Shown piece by piece: positions 47,923-56,579 of a DNA stretch of 64,000 nt. Below the pieces are notes generated by a model that saw nothing but the letters and a program-made list of their open reading frames with translations, did no database searches and was not told the origin of the DNA. Source of the DNA: an uncultured Kangiellaceae bacterium (lineage in GTDB: Bacteria; Pseudomonadota; Gammaproteobacteria; Enterobacterales; Kangiellaceae); the NCBI GenBank assembly GCA_905479925.1, contig CAJQOL010000001.1:1-64000 (forward strand), written 5' to 3'. Each line of letters starts with the position of its first letter. The first letter of the stretch is position 1. A program made the position numbers and the translations under genes.

Positions 47923-48188
47923 TATACCCACCCCACCTCAAGATAAATACTTCAGAGCTCCACCAGAAAGCTTGAACGAGGCGCAGCTTGTAGGGAATGG
48001 CTAGCCCTTGGCAAAAGCTGTAACGCTGTGCAAGTTTTCTGGTGAAACTGCCTTAGGGCGCGGCAATAAGCTATCACCTTCTTCGTTACTGCAACTTGAA
48101 TTAGAGTGACTAATACGGCATTGCAGCGCCTTAAATATGACAGCGTATTGCCACGCTGAAGTATGCATCTTGAGGTGGGATGGGTATA
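47923..48188. mobile_element. 266-bp MITE-like element with about 33-bp terminal inverted repeats
   Basis: The left end TATACCCACCCCACCTCAAG continues to about 47955. The right end, read on the other strand, is TATACCCATCCCACCTCAAG, continuing to about 48156, with only a few mismatches over about 33 bp. An inner inverted pair (CCACCAGAAAGCTTG and CAAGTTTTCTGGTG) makes it nested. No coding frame fits inside. Ends in TATA suggest a TA target duplication of the Tc1/mariner/IS630 type. It lies between the chemoreceptor and dctM, 30 bp from the dctM stop. Confidence 0.75.
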
Positions 48189-48217
48189 GTTGTTAAAACG
48201 TCAAACCTGTTAGATTG

Positions 48218-49624
48218 CTACCCATAGATTAAATGAGGTAACCAGGTCGTTACTTCTGGCCAAATAGCCATAATAGCCAGTAAAGACAGCTGTATGCCAA
48301 TAAAAGGCAGCACACCCCTATATATTTGACGAGTCGGCACTGTTTCAGGAGCAACACCCCGTAAATAAAACAAAGCGAAACCAAACGGCGGGGTAAGAAA
48401 TGACGTTTGTAAGTTGACCGCAATCATAATACCTAACCATATAGGATCAGCTCCAAGAGCTAGCAGTGCCGGGGCTGTTAACGGTACAACAACAAATACA
48501 ATTTCGATAAAGTCCAAGATAAAGCCCAACAAAAACATTGTAAGCATGACCACGATCATCGCGGTTGCGAGTCCCCCAGGTAAGTTTGAGAGAACTTCTT
48601 CAATTGCGTCGTCACCGCCAAAAGCTCTAAAAACTAAGGAAAATATCGATGCGCCTATTAGAATCATAAAGACCATGCTGGATGTTTGAGTGGTAGAACG
48701 CATTACATCCTTTAATCTCGATAGGCTAAATTCTTTGTAAAATAAAGCTAATAGAATAGCACCAAAAGCTCCTAGCGCAGCGGCTTCAGTTGGCGTTGCA
48801 ACACCTGCTAAAATTGAGCCAAGCACCATTAATATCAGTAACATTGGCGCTAGAACAACGCTTAGAGAGTTCAAGGAGCTTTTTGGACTACGCGAGTCGC
48901 TAGTTTGTTCTTGTACAGTGTTTGATGTTTTAGTCTCCGAGGTTTTAGCTGTGCCGTTGCGAGCAAAGGACTTTGGCGAGAATCGAGCATAAATTATCAC
49001 ATAACTGATATAGAGCATTACCAGAATAAGGCCAGGTAGAATAGCGCCTGCGAAGAGATCGCCAACGGACATGGGGGATGTTCCTGTTCCTGCATCACGA
49101 TTGGCGCTGGCTATCACATCACCGAGTAAGACTAAAACAATGGATGGAGGAATAATCTGGCCTAATGTGCCCGAGGCGCAAATAATACCGGTTGAAAGTT
49201 TCGCGGAATAGCCCTGTTTAAGCATGACAGGCAGTGATATTAGTCCCATAGTTACCACTGTCGCGCCAACAATTCCGGTACTAGCGGCCAATAAGGTGCC
49301 GACTAGAATAACAGAAATAGCCAAGCCTTCTGGGCGATTTGAAAAAAGCTCTGCGATGCCCTCTAGAAGCTTTTCCGCGATCTTGGACTTTTCCAGCATG
49401 CCTCCCATGAAGACAAAAAACGGTACTGCTATAAGTGTAGGATTTTGGATAATTCCGTATAGCCGCGAACCGGCATTTTTTAATATTGCTGGATGTATTA
49501 ACTCGAGTTGCACGCCAATAAGCGCGAACAGTATTCCGGTACCCGCTAATGAAAAAGCAACTGGATAGCCTGAAAGCAGAACTAAGCAAACAAAAATAAA
49601 CATGACCAAAGCTAACCATTCCAT
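48218..49624 (-). CDS. TRAP transporter large permease (DctM)
   Basis: About 468 residues with 12-13 membrane segments and the DctM features LLSGYPVAFSLAGTGILFA, GILTPTEAAALGAFGAI-like GVATPTEAAALGAFGA, and LQTSFLTPPFGFALFYLRG. ATG 49624 overlaps the dctQ stop (TAATG) and has GGGAG at good spacing; a GTG at 49630 is too close to that site. A hydrophilic Ser/Thr loop of about 30 residues (near 225-255) is longer than usual. Confidence 0.94.
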   Translation of the reverse strand: MEWLALVMFIFVCLVLLSGYPVAFSLAGTGILFALIGVQLELIHPAILKNAGSRLYGIIQNPTLIAVPFFVFMGGMLEKSKIAEKLLEGIAELFSNRPEGLAISVILVGTLLAASTGIVGATVVTMGLISLPVMLKQGYSAKLSTGIICASGTLGQIIPPSIVLVLLGDVIASANRDAGTGTSPMSVGDLFAGAILPGLILVMLYISYVIIYARFSPKSFARNGTAKTSETKTSNTVQEQTSDSRSPKSSLNSLSVVLAPMLLILMVLGSILAGVATPTEAAALGAFGAILLALFYKEFSLSRLKDVMRSTTQTSSMVFMILIGASIFSLVFRAFGGDDAIEEVLSNLPGGLATAMIVVMLTMFLLGFILDFIEIVFVVVPLTAPALLALGADPIWLGIMIAVNLQTSFLTPPFGFALFYLRGVAPETVPTRQIYRGVLPFIGIQLSLLAIMAIWPEVTTWLPHLIYG

Positions 49625-50130
49625 TAGCACTCTCCCTTTTCAGTTGCTGCGTGCATAAATCGGCTGGAAGATTTTAGTAATTGATTGATAGCTTCAAGAA
49701 TCAGCAAAAGCGGCATGATTAGTAAAAAACTCTTAACGATGTAAACGGCGGGCAGGCCTCCTGCTTCTGATGAGACCTCGGAAACTTTCCAGCTGAGGAA
49801 AAATGCTGGCCAGCTAGCCCACGCAATAAAGATGGCGGTGGGGATAAGAAGAAAAACGGTGCCAATTAAATCTACCAGGGCTTTTTTTCGCTGATTCATC
49901 TTTGAGTAAAAGATGTCGACCCGTACATGCCCCTGTCGATTTAACGTGTAGGCGGCAGCCAATAAAAAGTTGGCGCCATGCATCCAGGTGATCGATTCCC
50001 TCAGCCAAATCCAGCTGATGTTGAAGAGCCAGCTCGCTGCGAGGTTAATCACACTGCCTATGATCATCGCTAGGGTAAGCCAAGCGATTGATTTTCCTGT
50101 TATTAATGAAAAATTATGGAGAATTTTCAA
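49624..50130 (-). CDS. TRAP transporter small permease (DctQ)
   Basis: 168 residues with four membrane helices and the conserved ITWMHGANFLLAAAYTLNRQGHVRVDIFY block (landmark: GHVRVDIFY). The start is TTG at 50130, because a stop codon lies a few codons upstream in frame and no ATG fits. It is coupled to dctM by TAATG. Confidence 0.9.
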   Translation of the reverse strand: MKILHNFSLITGKSIAWLTLAMIIGSVINLAASWLFNISWIWLRESITWMHGANFLLAAAYTLNRQGHVRVDIFYSKMNQRKKALVDLIGTVFLLIPTAIFIAWASWPAFFLSWKVSEVSSEAGGLPAVYIVKSFLLIMPLLLILEAINQLLKSSSRFMHAATEKGEC

Positions 50131-50627
50131 AGTGCCCTACCGGAAATTTATGGTTATTAGTGAATGATAATTAGTCAACTGTTTAAGGTTATTCACATTG
50201 ACTATTTACTTATGCACAGCTTGTTCACTGTCATCGTTAGCACAATGAAAATAGTGCAACTCATTGAAATGTATCGTTTTTAACAAAATATTATTAACGT
50301 TCTACCGCTCGTCAGCTAACAGGCTGTCAGAAATTCGCTTTTTTATACACCTTTTTATCCACAAGATTATTGTATAAAACCAAAATTCTTTTAATTATAA
50401 TAAGTTAACAACTTTTCTTATAAAGTACTTTAACTAAGGCGTTCCCAGAATAGCTAAATAATGCTCTGTAATAGCAACACATAATCCGCTAGAAGAATGC
50501 CCATAAACTAGGTTAAACTTGTCGGTCATTAGTGTCGTTTATTGCTTAATTAAACGGCGACCACAATAACGACTCGTATCAATTGGGTCAATACCTATTA
50601 ATCAGTTAGATTTACTTGGATAAATTC
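50131..50627. other. Divergent dctQ/polA region with DnaA boxes and an AT-rich tract
   Basis: 497 bp without a gene. It contains three DnaA-box consensus sites plus a near match (listed separately), then an AT-rich tract (50384-50434). No GATC site was seen in it. Promoters for dctQ and polA must lie here. Confidence 0.6.
50189..50363 (+). promoter_or_regulatory. Cluster of DnaA boxes upstream of polA
   Basis: TTATTCACA (50189-50197), TTATGCACA (50210-50218) and TTATCCACA (50355-50363) all fit TTATNCACA on the plus strand. TTATACACC (50343-50351) differs at one base. TTATCCACA is the highest-affinity form. Candidate roles are DnaA control of polA or DnaA titration. Confidence 0.6.
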
Positions 50628-53402
50628 ATGTCAGACCAACGCGCTCAGCCTTTGATTCTAGTTGATGGCTCTTCTTATTTGTTTAGAGCTTATCACTCTA
50701 TGTCCCAAGGTGGCTTTACGACTTCAAGTGGCAAGCCAACAGGCGCTATTTATGGCGTTATAAATATGCTTAAAAGTTTATGCAAGCAATATGATAGTCA
50801 ACGTATCGCAGTAATATTTGATGCTAAAGGAAAGACTTTTCGAAATGATGTATATCCAGAATACAAGGCGAACAGGCCTCCAATGCCCGATGACCTTCGT
50901 TCACAAATTGCACCGGTGCACAATATCATTAGAGCATTAGGCTTTCCGTTATATGCCATAGAAGGCGTTGAAGCGGACGATGTTATTGGAACTATTTCAC
51001 ATTGGGCGACAAAGCAGGGGGTAGAGACCATCATTTCAACTGGGGATAAAGATATGGCCCAGTTAGTGAATCCTCACGTAAGTCTCATAAATACAATGAC
51101 TAATCAGTTTTTGGATATTGAAGGAGTGAAGGAAAAATTTGGTATTCCACCTGAGCTAATCATTGATTTTCTTGGCCTTATGGGTGACAAGGTCGACAAT
51201 ATTCCAGGGGTTGCAGGTGTTGGCGAAAAAACGGCATTGGGGCTGCTGCAGGGTATTGGTGGCATCGATGAAATCTATAACAACCTCGATAAAATTGCGG
51301 AATTGCCAATTAGGGGGGCAAAAAAACTTGCTGATAAAATGGTAGCAAATGAACAAGAGGCTCGACTTTCCTATGAGCTTGCAACGATTGTTCTAGATGT
51401 CGAGCTACCGTTTGAAATGAAAGATTTAGTAATGCAACCAAGCGATAATGAATTACTCGAACTTTATTACACTGAGTTTGAGTTTAAAACTTGGCTAAAG
51501 AACTTAAAAGCTGGATTGCCTGCGCTTCCTTCTGCGATAAATGGCGAAGATAAAAATGATGAAGCGACTGCACCAGTTGTTTCAACAATTGATCAGTTAA
51601 ACTATGAAACTATTCTTGAAAAAGAGCAGTTGCTCAATTGGATTAAAAAACTTGAAAGTAGCAAACTGTTTGCCATAGATACTGAAACCACATCACTTAA
51701 TATCATCGCAGCAGATTTAGTCGGGATCTCTTTTGCTACAGAGCCAGGAATAGCCGCTTATTTGCCATTACAGCATAACTATCCCGGGGCTCCGGAGCAG
51801 ATAGATTTGGCCTGGGCAATAGAGCAGTTGAAGCCGTTATTAGAAAACCGCGAGATAGCAAAAATAGGCCAAAATATTAAATACGACCAAAGCATCTTTA
51901 AGGGCGTAGGAGTTGATTTGCAGGGGGTAAGATTTGACACAATGCTTGAGTCTTATGTGTCCAATAGCGTTGCTAGTCGTCATGATATGAATACTTTGGC
52001 AACTAAGCACCTTGGGCATCAATGTATTAGTTACGAAACTATAGCGGGCAAAGGCAAGAAGCAGTTAACTTTCGATCAAATTGAGCTAGACATTGCTTCC
52101 AAATATGCAGCGGAAGATGCCGACGTCACCTTGCAATTACACCATGCTTTATGGCCGGATTTAGAGCAACAAGAAGGGCCTAAGGGAATCTTTGAAGAAA
52201 TTGAAATTCCGTTAATTGATGTATTATCAAGAATCGAACATCGCGGCGTGCTAATTGACGCTGAGTTCTTAAAAGGTAAAAGCCAAGAGTTTGGCAAGCG
52301 TATTATTGAGCTTGAAAACAAGGCTTATGAGCTAGCGGGTCAACCGTTTAATTTAGCGTCACCAAAGCAACTTCAAGAAATACTATTCGAAAAGATGGGG
52401 TTACCTGTTCTTAAGAAAACTCCGAAGAAGCAGCCATCGACCGCCGAGGAAGTGTTGGTGCAACTGGCGTTAGATTATCCATTACCAAAAGTTATTATGG
52501 AGTATCGAGGGTTGAGTAAATTAAAGTCAACCTACACCGATAAGTTACCGCTGGCTATACAACCGAAATCCGGGCGAGTCCATACCTCTTATCATCAAGC
52601 TGTTGCTGCGACAGGCCGATTGAGTTCTAGCGATCCTAATTTACAAAATATTCCGATTAGAACGGAAGAAGGGAGAAGTATCCGAGAAGCGTTCATTGCA
52701 CCAAAAGGCTACAAAATCTTAGCGGCAGATTATTCTCAAATTGAGCTAAGAATTATGGCGCACTTGTCCCAAGATCCCGGTTTGATTGAGGCATTTTCTA
52801 AAGGTTTGGATGTTCATAGCGCAACCGCCGCTGAAGTGTTTGATACGGATCTAGAACACGTGACAACGGAGAATCGCCGTCATGCAAAAGCAGTAAACTT
52901 TGGGTTGATATATGGTATGTCGCGATTTGGCTTGGCGAAGCAGCTAAACATCACTAATGATGAAGCGGCGCATTATATTGATACCTATTTTGCCCGCTAC
53001 CCGGAAGTTGGAACATATATGGAATCAACCAAGGAAAAAGCGAAAGAGCTTGGTTATGTTGAAACATTATTCGGCCGACGTCTATATCTGCCTGAGATCA
53101 ATGCGAGTAATGGCATGCGACGACAAGCCGCGGAGCGAACGGCCATTAACGCGCCAATGCAGGGAAGTGCTGCGGACATTATAAAAATAGCCATGATCGA
53201 TATCAATCAATGGATTAAAGATGAAAAGCCAGACTGTTGTGTTGTTATGCAAGTACACGATGAATTGGTATTTGAAATCGCCGAGGACAAAGTGGATACC
53301 TACCAGCCGATTATCGAGAAAATCATGACTGAGGCGGTGGAGTTGAGTATTCCATTAATTGTCGATGTTGGCGTTGGAGATAACTGGGAACAAGCGCATT
53401 AA
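50628..53402 (+). CDS. polA: DNA polymerase I
   Basis: About 924 residues with all three domains. The 5'-3' nuclease (1-290) has LVDGSSYLFRAYHS and GDKDMAQLV. The 3'-5' exonuclease (about 320-520) keeps FAIDTETTSLN, so proofreading is expected. The polymerase domain has DYSQIELRIMAHLS, the O-helix RRHAKAVNFGLIYGMS and VHDELVFE. It does Okazaki-fragment processing and repair. ATG 50628 follows GGA by seven bases; a TTG at 50616 is less likely. Confidence 0.98.
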   Translation: MSDQRAQPLILVDGSSYLFRAYHSMSQGGFTTSSGKPTGAIYGVINMLKSLCKQYDSQRIAVIFDAKGKTFRNDVYPEYKANRPPMPDDLRSQIAPVHNIIRALGFPLYAIEGVEADDVIGTISHWATKQGVETIISTGDKDMAQLVNPHVSLINTMTNQFLDIEGVKEKFGIPPELIIDFLGLMGDKVDNIPGVAGVGEKTALGLLQGIGGIDEIYNNLDKIAELPIRGAKKLADKMVANEQEARLSYELATIVLDVELPFEMKDLVMQPSDNELLELYYTEFEFKTWLKNLKAGLPALPSAINGEDKNDEATAPVVSTIDQLNYETILEKEQLLNWIKKLESSKLFAIDTETTSLNIIAADLVGISFATEPGIAAYLPLQHNYPGAPEQIDLAWAIEQLKPLLENREIAKIGQNIKYDQSIFKGVGVDLQGVRFDTMLESYVSNSVASRHDMNTLATKHLGHQCISYETIAGKGKKQLTFDQIELDIASKYAAEDADVTLQLHHALWPDLEQQEGPKGIFEEIEIPLIDVLSRIEHRGVLIDAEFLKGKSQEFGKRIIELENKAYELAGQPFNLASPKQLQEILFEKMGLPVLKKTPKKQPSTAEEVLVQLALDYPLPKVIMEYRGLSKLKSTYTDKLPLAIQPKSGRVHTSYHQAVAATGRLSSSDPNLQNIPIRTEEGRSIREAFIAPKGYKILAADYSQIELRIMAHLSQDPGLIEAFSKGLDVHSATAAEVFDTDLEHVTTENRRHAKAVNFGLIYGMSRFGLAKQLNITNDEAAHYIDTYFARYPEVGTYMESTKEKAKELGYVETLFGRRLYLPEINASNGMRRQAAERTAINAPMQGSAADIIKIAMIDINQWIKDEKPDCCVVMQVHDELVFEIAEDKVDTYQPIIEKIMTEAVELSIPLIVDVGVGDNWEQAH

Positions 53403-53484
53403 TTATTCGTATAAGCATGTGGGTTTCCGTTGGCGTTTTGAACGACTGAAATATCAGTAAGAACAGTAATAACTGGATTAGCCA

Positions 53485-54219
53485 ATGAGCGAAATGCTAC
53501 GCAATACTGAAAAATTACAGCTAGTGTTATTGCCTGGCTTAGATGGGACCTCATTATTGTTCCACCCCGTTCTTGAAGCGTTACCACTTTCGGTACCTGT
53601 TCGAGCGATTAGATACTCCGATAAAGAGAAACAAAGCTATAACCAAATGGTTAAAGAGGTCAAAGCTCAGCTCCCTTCCCAGCCATTTGTGTTGGTCGCT
53701 GAGTCATTTGGTGGGTATCTAGCTTATTTGTTGAGTTTGGACAAATCGTTGCCGATAGAAAAGGTGATTTTAGTGGCTAGCTTTCTGACTCCTCCCAGAA
53801 TAGGTTTAAAAGCCATTGTTAAAATGTTGCCAATTTCGCTGATGTTCAAACTTCCTTTAATACGACCACTGGTTAAGTATTTTTGTTTTGCACAGTATTA
53901 TTCGGACAACTTGTTCGATTTGCTGACCAAGGCGGTATCACACGTGAAGCCAAATGTTCTCGCCAAAAGAGTGAGTCTTATTTTTAATCTTAAACCATCG
54001 CAATCTATTTCTGATGTGCAAACTATCGTTATTACGGCAAACCACGATCGCTTAATAAGCCGAAGAACTAGTAAATTTCTAGCAACTAGGTTTGATAAGG
54101 TTAAGATAAAAAACGTTGATGGACCTCACTTTTTGCTTCAAACGAGACCCAAAAAACTAGCGGAAGTCATTCTGCACGAAATGACAGAGCAAGTGAATCT
54201 AGAAACACAAATAACGTAA
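53485..54219 (+). CDS. Alpha/beta hydrolase
   Basis: 244 residues. LVLLPGLDGTSLLFHPVL is the oxyanion/lid start, the nucleophile elbow is AESFGGY, the acid is Asp in ANHDRLIS and the His is in VDGPHFLLQ, so the triad is complete. No signal peptide. Substrate unknown. It lies 82 bp after polA and 52 bp before pyrC in the same direction. Confidence 0.82.
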   Translation: MSEMLRNTEKLQLVLLPGLDGTSLLFHPVLEALPLSVPVRAIRYSDKEKQSYNQMVKEVKAQLPSQPFVLVAESFGGYLAYLLSLDKSLPIEKVILVASFLTPPRIGLKAIVKMLPISLMFKLPLIRPLVKYFCFAQYYSDNLFDLLTKAVSHVKPNVLAKRVSLIFNLKPSQSISDVQTIVITANHDRLISRRTSKFLATRFDKVKIKNVDGPHFLLQTRPKKLAEVILHEMTEQVNLETQIT

Positions 54220-54271
54220 CCTTGCTTAAAAGTGTTAAACTGTCATTAATTTATAGAATACGGAAACGACT

Positions 54272-55306
54272 ATGACGCAGCAAATTACCATTCAATCACC
54301 CGATGACTGGCACTTACATTTTCGCGATGGAAGCATGCTTAATGAAACCGTTGCTGCGACAGCGCGTTGTTTTAGAAGGGCAATCGTAATGCCTAATCTA
54401 GTGCCACCTATTACCAATGCAGCAATGGCGCTAGAGTATAAAAATAGAATCCTTAACGCTGTACCAGATGCTAGTCAATTTGATCCACTGATGACATTAT
54501 ACTTAACCAACTTAACTAGTTCTCAAACGGTTTTGGATGCCAAGGCTGCGGGAATACCTGCCTTTAAATATTATCCTGCTGGCGCAACCACTAATTCAGA
54601 TGCAGCCGTAAAGGAAATTGAAGTTTTATATCCAGTGCTTCAAACAATGTCTGACGAAGGCGTCATGCTATTGATTCACGGTGAAGTAACTGATTCGCAC
54701 ATTGATATATTCGATAGAGAGCAGGTTTTTATTGAAACTATCTTAAGCAAAATAGTGACAAGCTTTCCTGACCTTAAGGTTGTGCTAGAACACATTACCA
54801 CCAAACAAGCTGTCGACTTTGTTTCTCAGGCTAGTGACAATGTTGCTGCAACTATTACACCGCAGCATTTACTGTTAAATCGAAATGATTTGCTCGTTGG
54901 CGGTGTGCGGCCTCATAACTACTGCTTGCCCGTTCTTAAAAGAAATACCCATCAAGAAGCATTACGCCAAGTGGTAGCCTCTGGTAATCCTAGGTTTTTC
55001 TTGGGCACAGATTCAGCGCCACATGAAAAAAATAAAAAAGAAAACGCCTGTGGTTGCGCTGGCTGTTATTCAGCTTGGAGCGCACTTGAACTTTATGCGC
55101 AGGTCTTTGAAGAGCTAGGGGCCCTTGAAAAGCTAGAAGGTTTTGCCAGTCATTATGGTGCCGATTTTTATGGACTTCCGAGAAATGACACAACCGTGAC
55201 TTTGATTAAGCAGGAGTGGCAAGTGCCGCGGGAAATCGTTCTTCCAAATGGTCACCCAATAGTGCCATTTTTTGCCGGGGAAACCTTGCAGTGGAAATTG
55301 GGTTAG
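54272..55306 (+). CDS. pyrC: Dihydroorotase (class II)
   Basis: Zinc amidohydrolase closing dihydroorotate. 344 residues, close to the E. coli enzyme. Ligands: [10 protein letters not shown] (H-x-H), carboxylated Lys in [24 protein letters not shown] and Asp in LGTDSAPH. It acts in the pathway with pyrE (29869). Confidence 0.97.
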   Translation: MTQQITIQSPDDWHLHFRDGSMLNETVAATARCFRRAIVMPNLVPPITNAAMALEYKNRILNAVPDASQFDPLMTLYLTNLTSSQTVLDAKAAGIPAFKYYPAGATTNSDAAVKEIEVLYPVLQTMSDEGVMLLIHGEVTDSHIDIFDREQVFIETILSKIVTSFPDLKVVLEHITTKQAVDFVSQASDNVAATITPQHLLLNRNDLLVGGVRPHNYCLPVLKRNTHQEALRQVVASGNPRFFLGTDSAPHEKNKKENACGCAGCYSAWSALELYAQVFEELGALEKLEGFASHYGADFYGLPRNDTTVTLIKQEWQVPREIVLPNGHPIVPFFAGETLQWKLG

Positions 55307-55321
55307 GGATAATAGGAATTG

Positions 55322-55391
55322 GGAGCTAGGAGCTGGGAGCTAGGAGATGGAAGTTACGAGCTGCGAGTTACGAGATAGGAAGTAGGAGATT
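55322..55391 (+). repeat. Heptanucleotide degenerate tandem array (GGAGCTA type)
   Basis: Ten 7-bp units in register from 55322: GGAGCTA, GGAGCTG, GGAGCTA, GGAGATG, GAAGTTA, CGAGCTG, CGAGTTA, CGAGATA, GGAAGTA, GGAGATT. It starts 16 bp after the pyrC stop. The purine-rich strand is the coding strand of pyrC. Short heptameric arrays of this kind are known from cyanobacteria (STRR); relation unproven. Confidence 0.85.
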
Positions 55392-55421
55392 TTTGGGTGT
55401 GACCTCTGTGGTAGAAACGTC

Positions 55422-56049
55422 CTAGGCTTTTGACTTACTCCGTTTCTCCGTGCCTTCGTGGTGAAAAGGTCTCTTTGTTTTTTTCGCTGATATGTTTTTT
55501 TGTCTTCACTGGTCAGGTTTCAAGCCCAACGTAGAATTTCTTATAGGCTCGTCAACCGCTGTTGACACCCATTAATCTCCGTGTTCTCTGTGTTCTCTGT
55601 GTTCTCTGTGATCTCTGTGGTAGAAAGGTCCTAGGCTTTTGGCTTACTCCGTTTCTCCGTGCCTCCGTGGTGAAAAGGTGTCTTTGTTTTTTCGCTGATA
55701 AGGTTTTTGTCTTTACTGGTCAGGTTTCAAGCCCAACGTAGAATTTCTTACAGGCTCGTCGGCCGCTGTCGGCACTCATCAATCTCGGTGTTCTCTGTGG
55801 TAGAAAGGTCCTAGGCTTTTGACTTACTCCGTTTCTCAGTGCCTCCGTGGTGAAAAGGTCTCTTTGTTTTTTCGCTGATAAGGTTTTTGTCTTTACTGGT
55901 CAGGTTTCAAGCCCAACGTAGAAATTTTTACAGGCTTGTCGGCCGCTGTTGGCGCTCATCAATCTCCGTGTTCTCTGTGGTAGAAACGTCCTAGGCTTTT
56001 GACTTACTCCGTTTCTCTGTGCCTCCGTGGTGAAAAGATCTTTTTGTTT
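55422..56049. repeat. Tandem array of an about 180-bp unit, 3.3 copies
   Basis: CTAGGCTTTT recurs at 55422, 55631, 55811 and 55991: spacings 209, 180 and 180. Units share CTCCGTGCCT(T/C)CGTGGTGAA, GGTCAGGTTTCAAGCCCAAC and CTCTGTGGTAGAAA. Copy 1 is longer because of extra 9-bp units. The last copy is cut after about 60 bp, at the stop codon of the thioesterase gene. There is no long open frame in any frame. Confidence 0.92.
55583..55618 (+). repeat. GTTCTCTGT nonamer x4 inside repeat copy 1
   Basis: Three exact GTTCTCTGT units (55583, 55592, 55601) and one GATCTCTGT (55610). The other copies of the 180-bp unit have a single nonamer, so this is a local expansion. Confidence 0.85.
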
Positions 56050-56481
56050 TTAATCCGCACTGTTTTTTTTGATTACCGCCATGGTTAATCTCGAAATACA
56101 CACGGCTTTCCCATCCTCATTAATGATTTTAATTTCCCAAACCTGAGTCGTTCTTCCAATATGCAGTGGTGTCGTTTTCGCGGTTACCAAACCGCTGCTC
56201 ACCGGTCTCAAGTGGTTAGCATTGATATCGAGCCCGACACAATAATATTCATCGCTTACCGCCATATTTGCCGCAATACTTCCTACGGTCTCGGCTAGAG
56301 CCACCGAAGCACCACCATGCAAAATACCCATTGGTTGGTGGGTTCTTGAGTCAACGGGCATCGTTGCGCAAATATAGTCCTCACCAAAGTCGGTGATCTC
56401 AATACCTATTGCGTCAACCATTGTTCCCGTGCGTGATGAATTAAGGCGCTCTAAATTAAACTGTTTCTTCCAAATAGACAT
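56050..56481 (-). CDS. Hotdog-fold acyl-CoA thioesterase (MenI/YdiI-like)
   Basis: 143 residues matching the MenI/EntH group over the whole length: SIWKKQFNLERLN, ATMPVDSRTHQPMGILHGGASVALAE (active-site Glu and HGG; quoted in part), VGLDINANHLRP, HIGRTTQVWEIKI. MenI hydrolyses DHNA-CoA in menaquinone synthesis, but without other men genes here a proofreading or general thioesterase role is as likely. The frame opens to 56532, but homology places the start at 56481. Confidence 0.88.
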   Translation of the reverse strand: MSIWKKQFNLERLNSSRTGTMVDAIGIEITDFGEDYICATMPVDSRTHQPMGILHGGASVALAETVGSIAANMAVSDEYYCVGLDINANHLRPVSSGLVTAKTTPLHIGRTTQVWEIKIINEDGKAVCISRLTMAVIKKNSAD

Positions 56482-56579
56482 AAGTTTTTCTTCAATAATT
56501 AATGTGTTCGTCAGCAAAGGGGTTTTTGCCATTCGCCCTGGCCTAATTGAGTTAGTTGAATTAGCTGCTAAGCTATCGC

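Noticed and set aside
50131-50627. Chromosomal replication origin
   Set aside because: DnaA boxes and an AT-rich tract are present, but I saw no GATC sites, and dnaA, mnmG/gidA, parAB and rnpA are not nearby. I keep it as a DnaA-box cluster only.
53403-53484. Spot 42 (spf) small RNA after polA
   Set aside because: The gap is only 82 bp, has no terminator hairpin with T tract and no resemblance to spf.
55422-56049. CRISPR array
   Set aside because: The units are about 180 bp, near-identical throughout with no unique spacers, and no cas gene is present.
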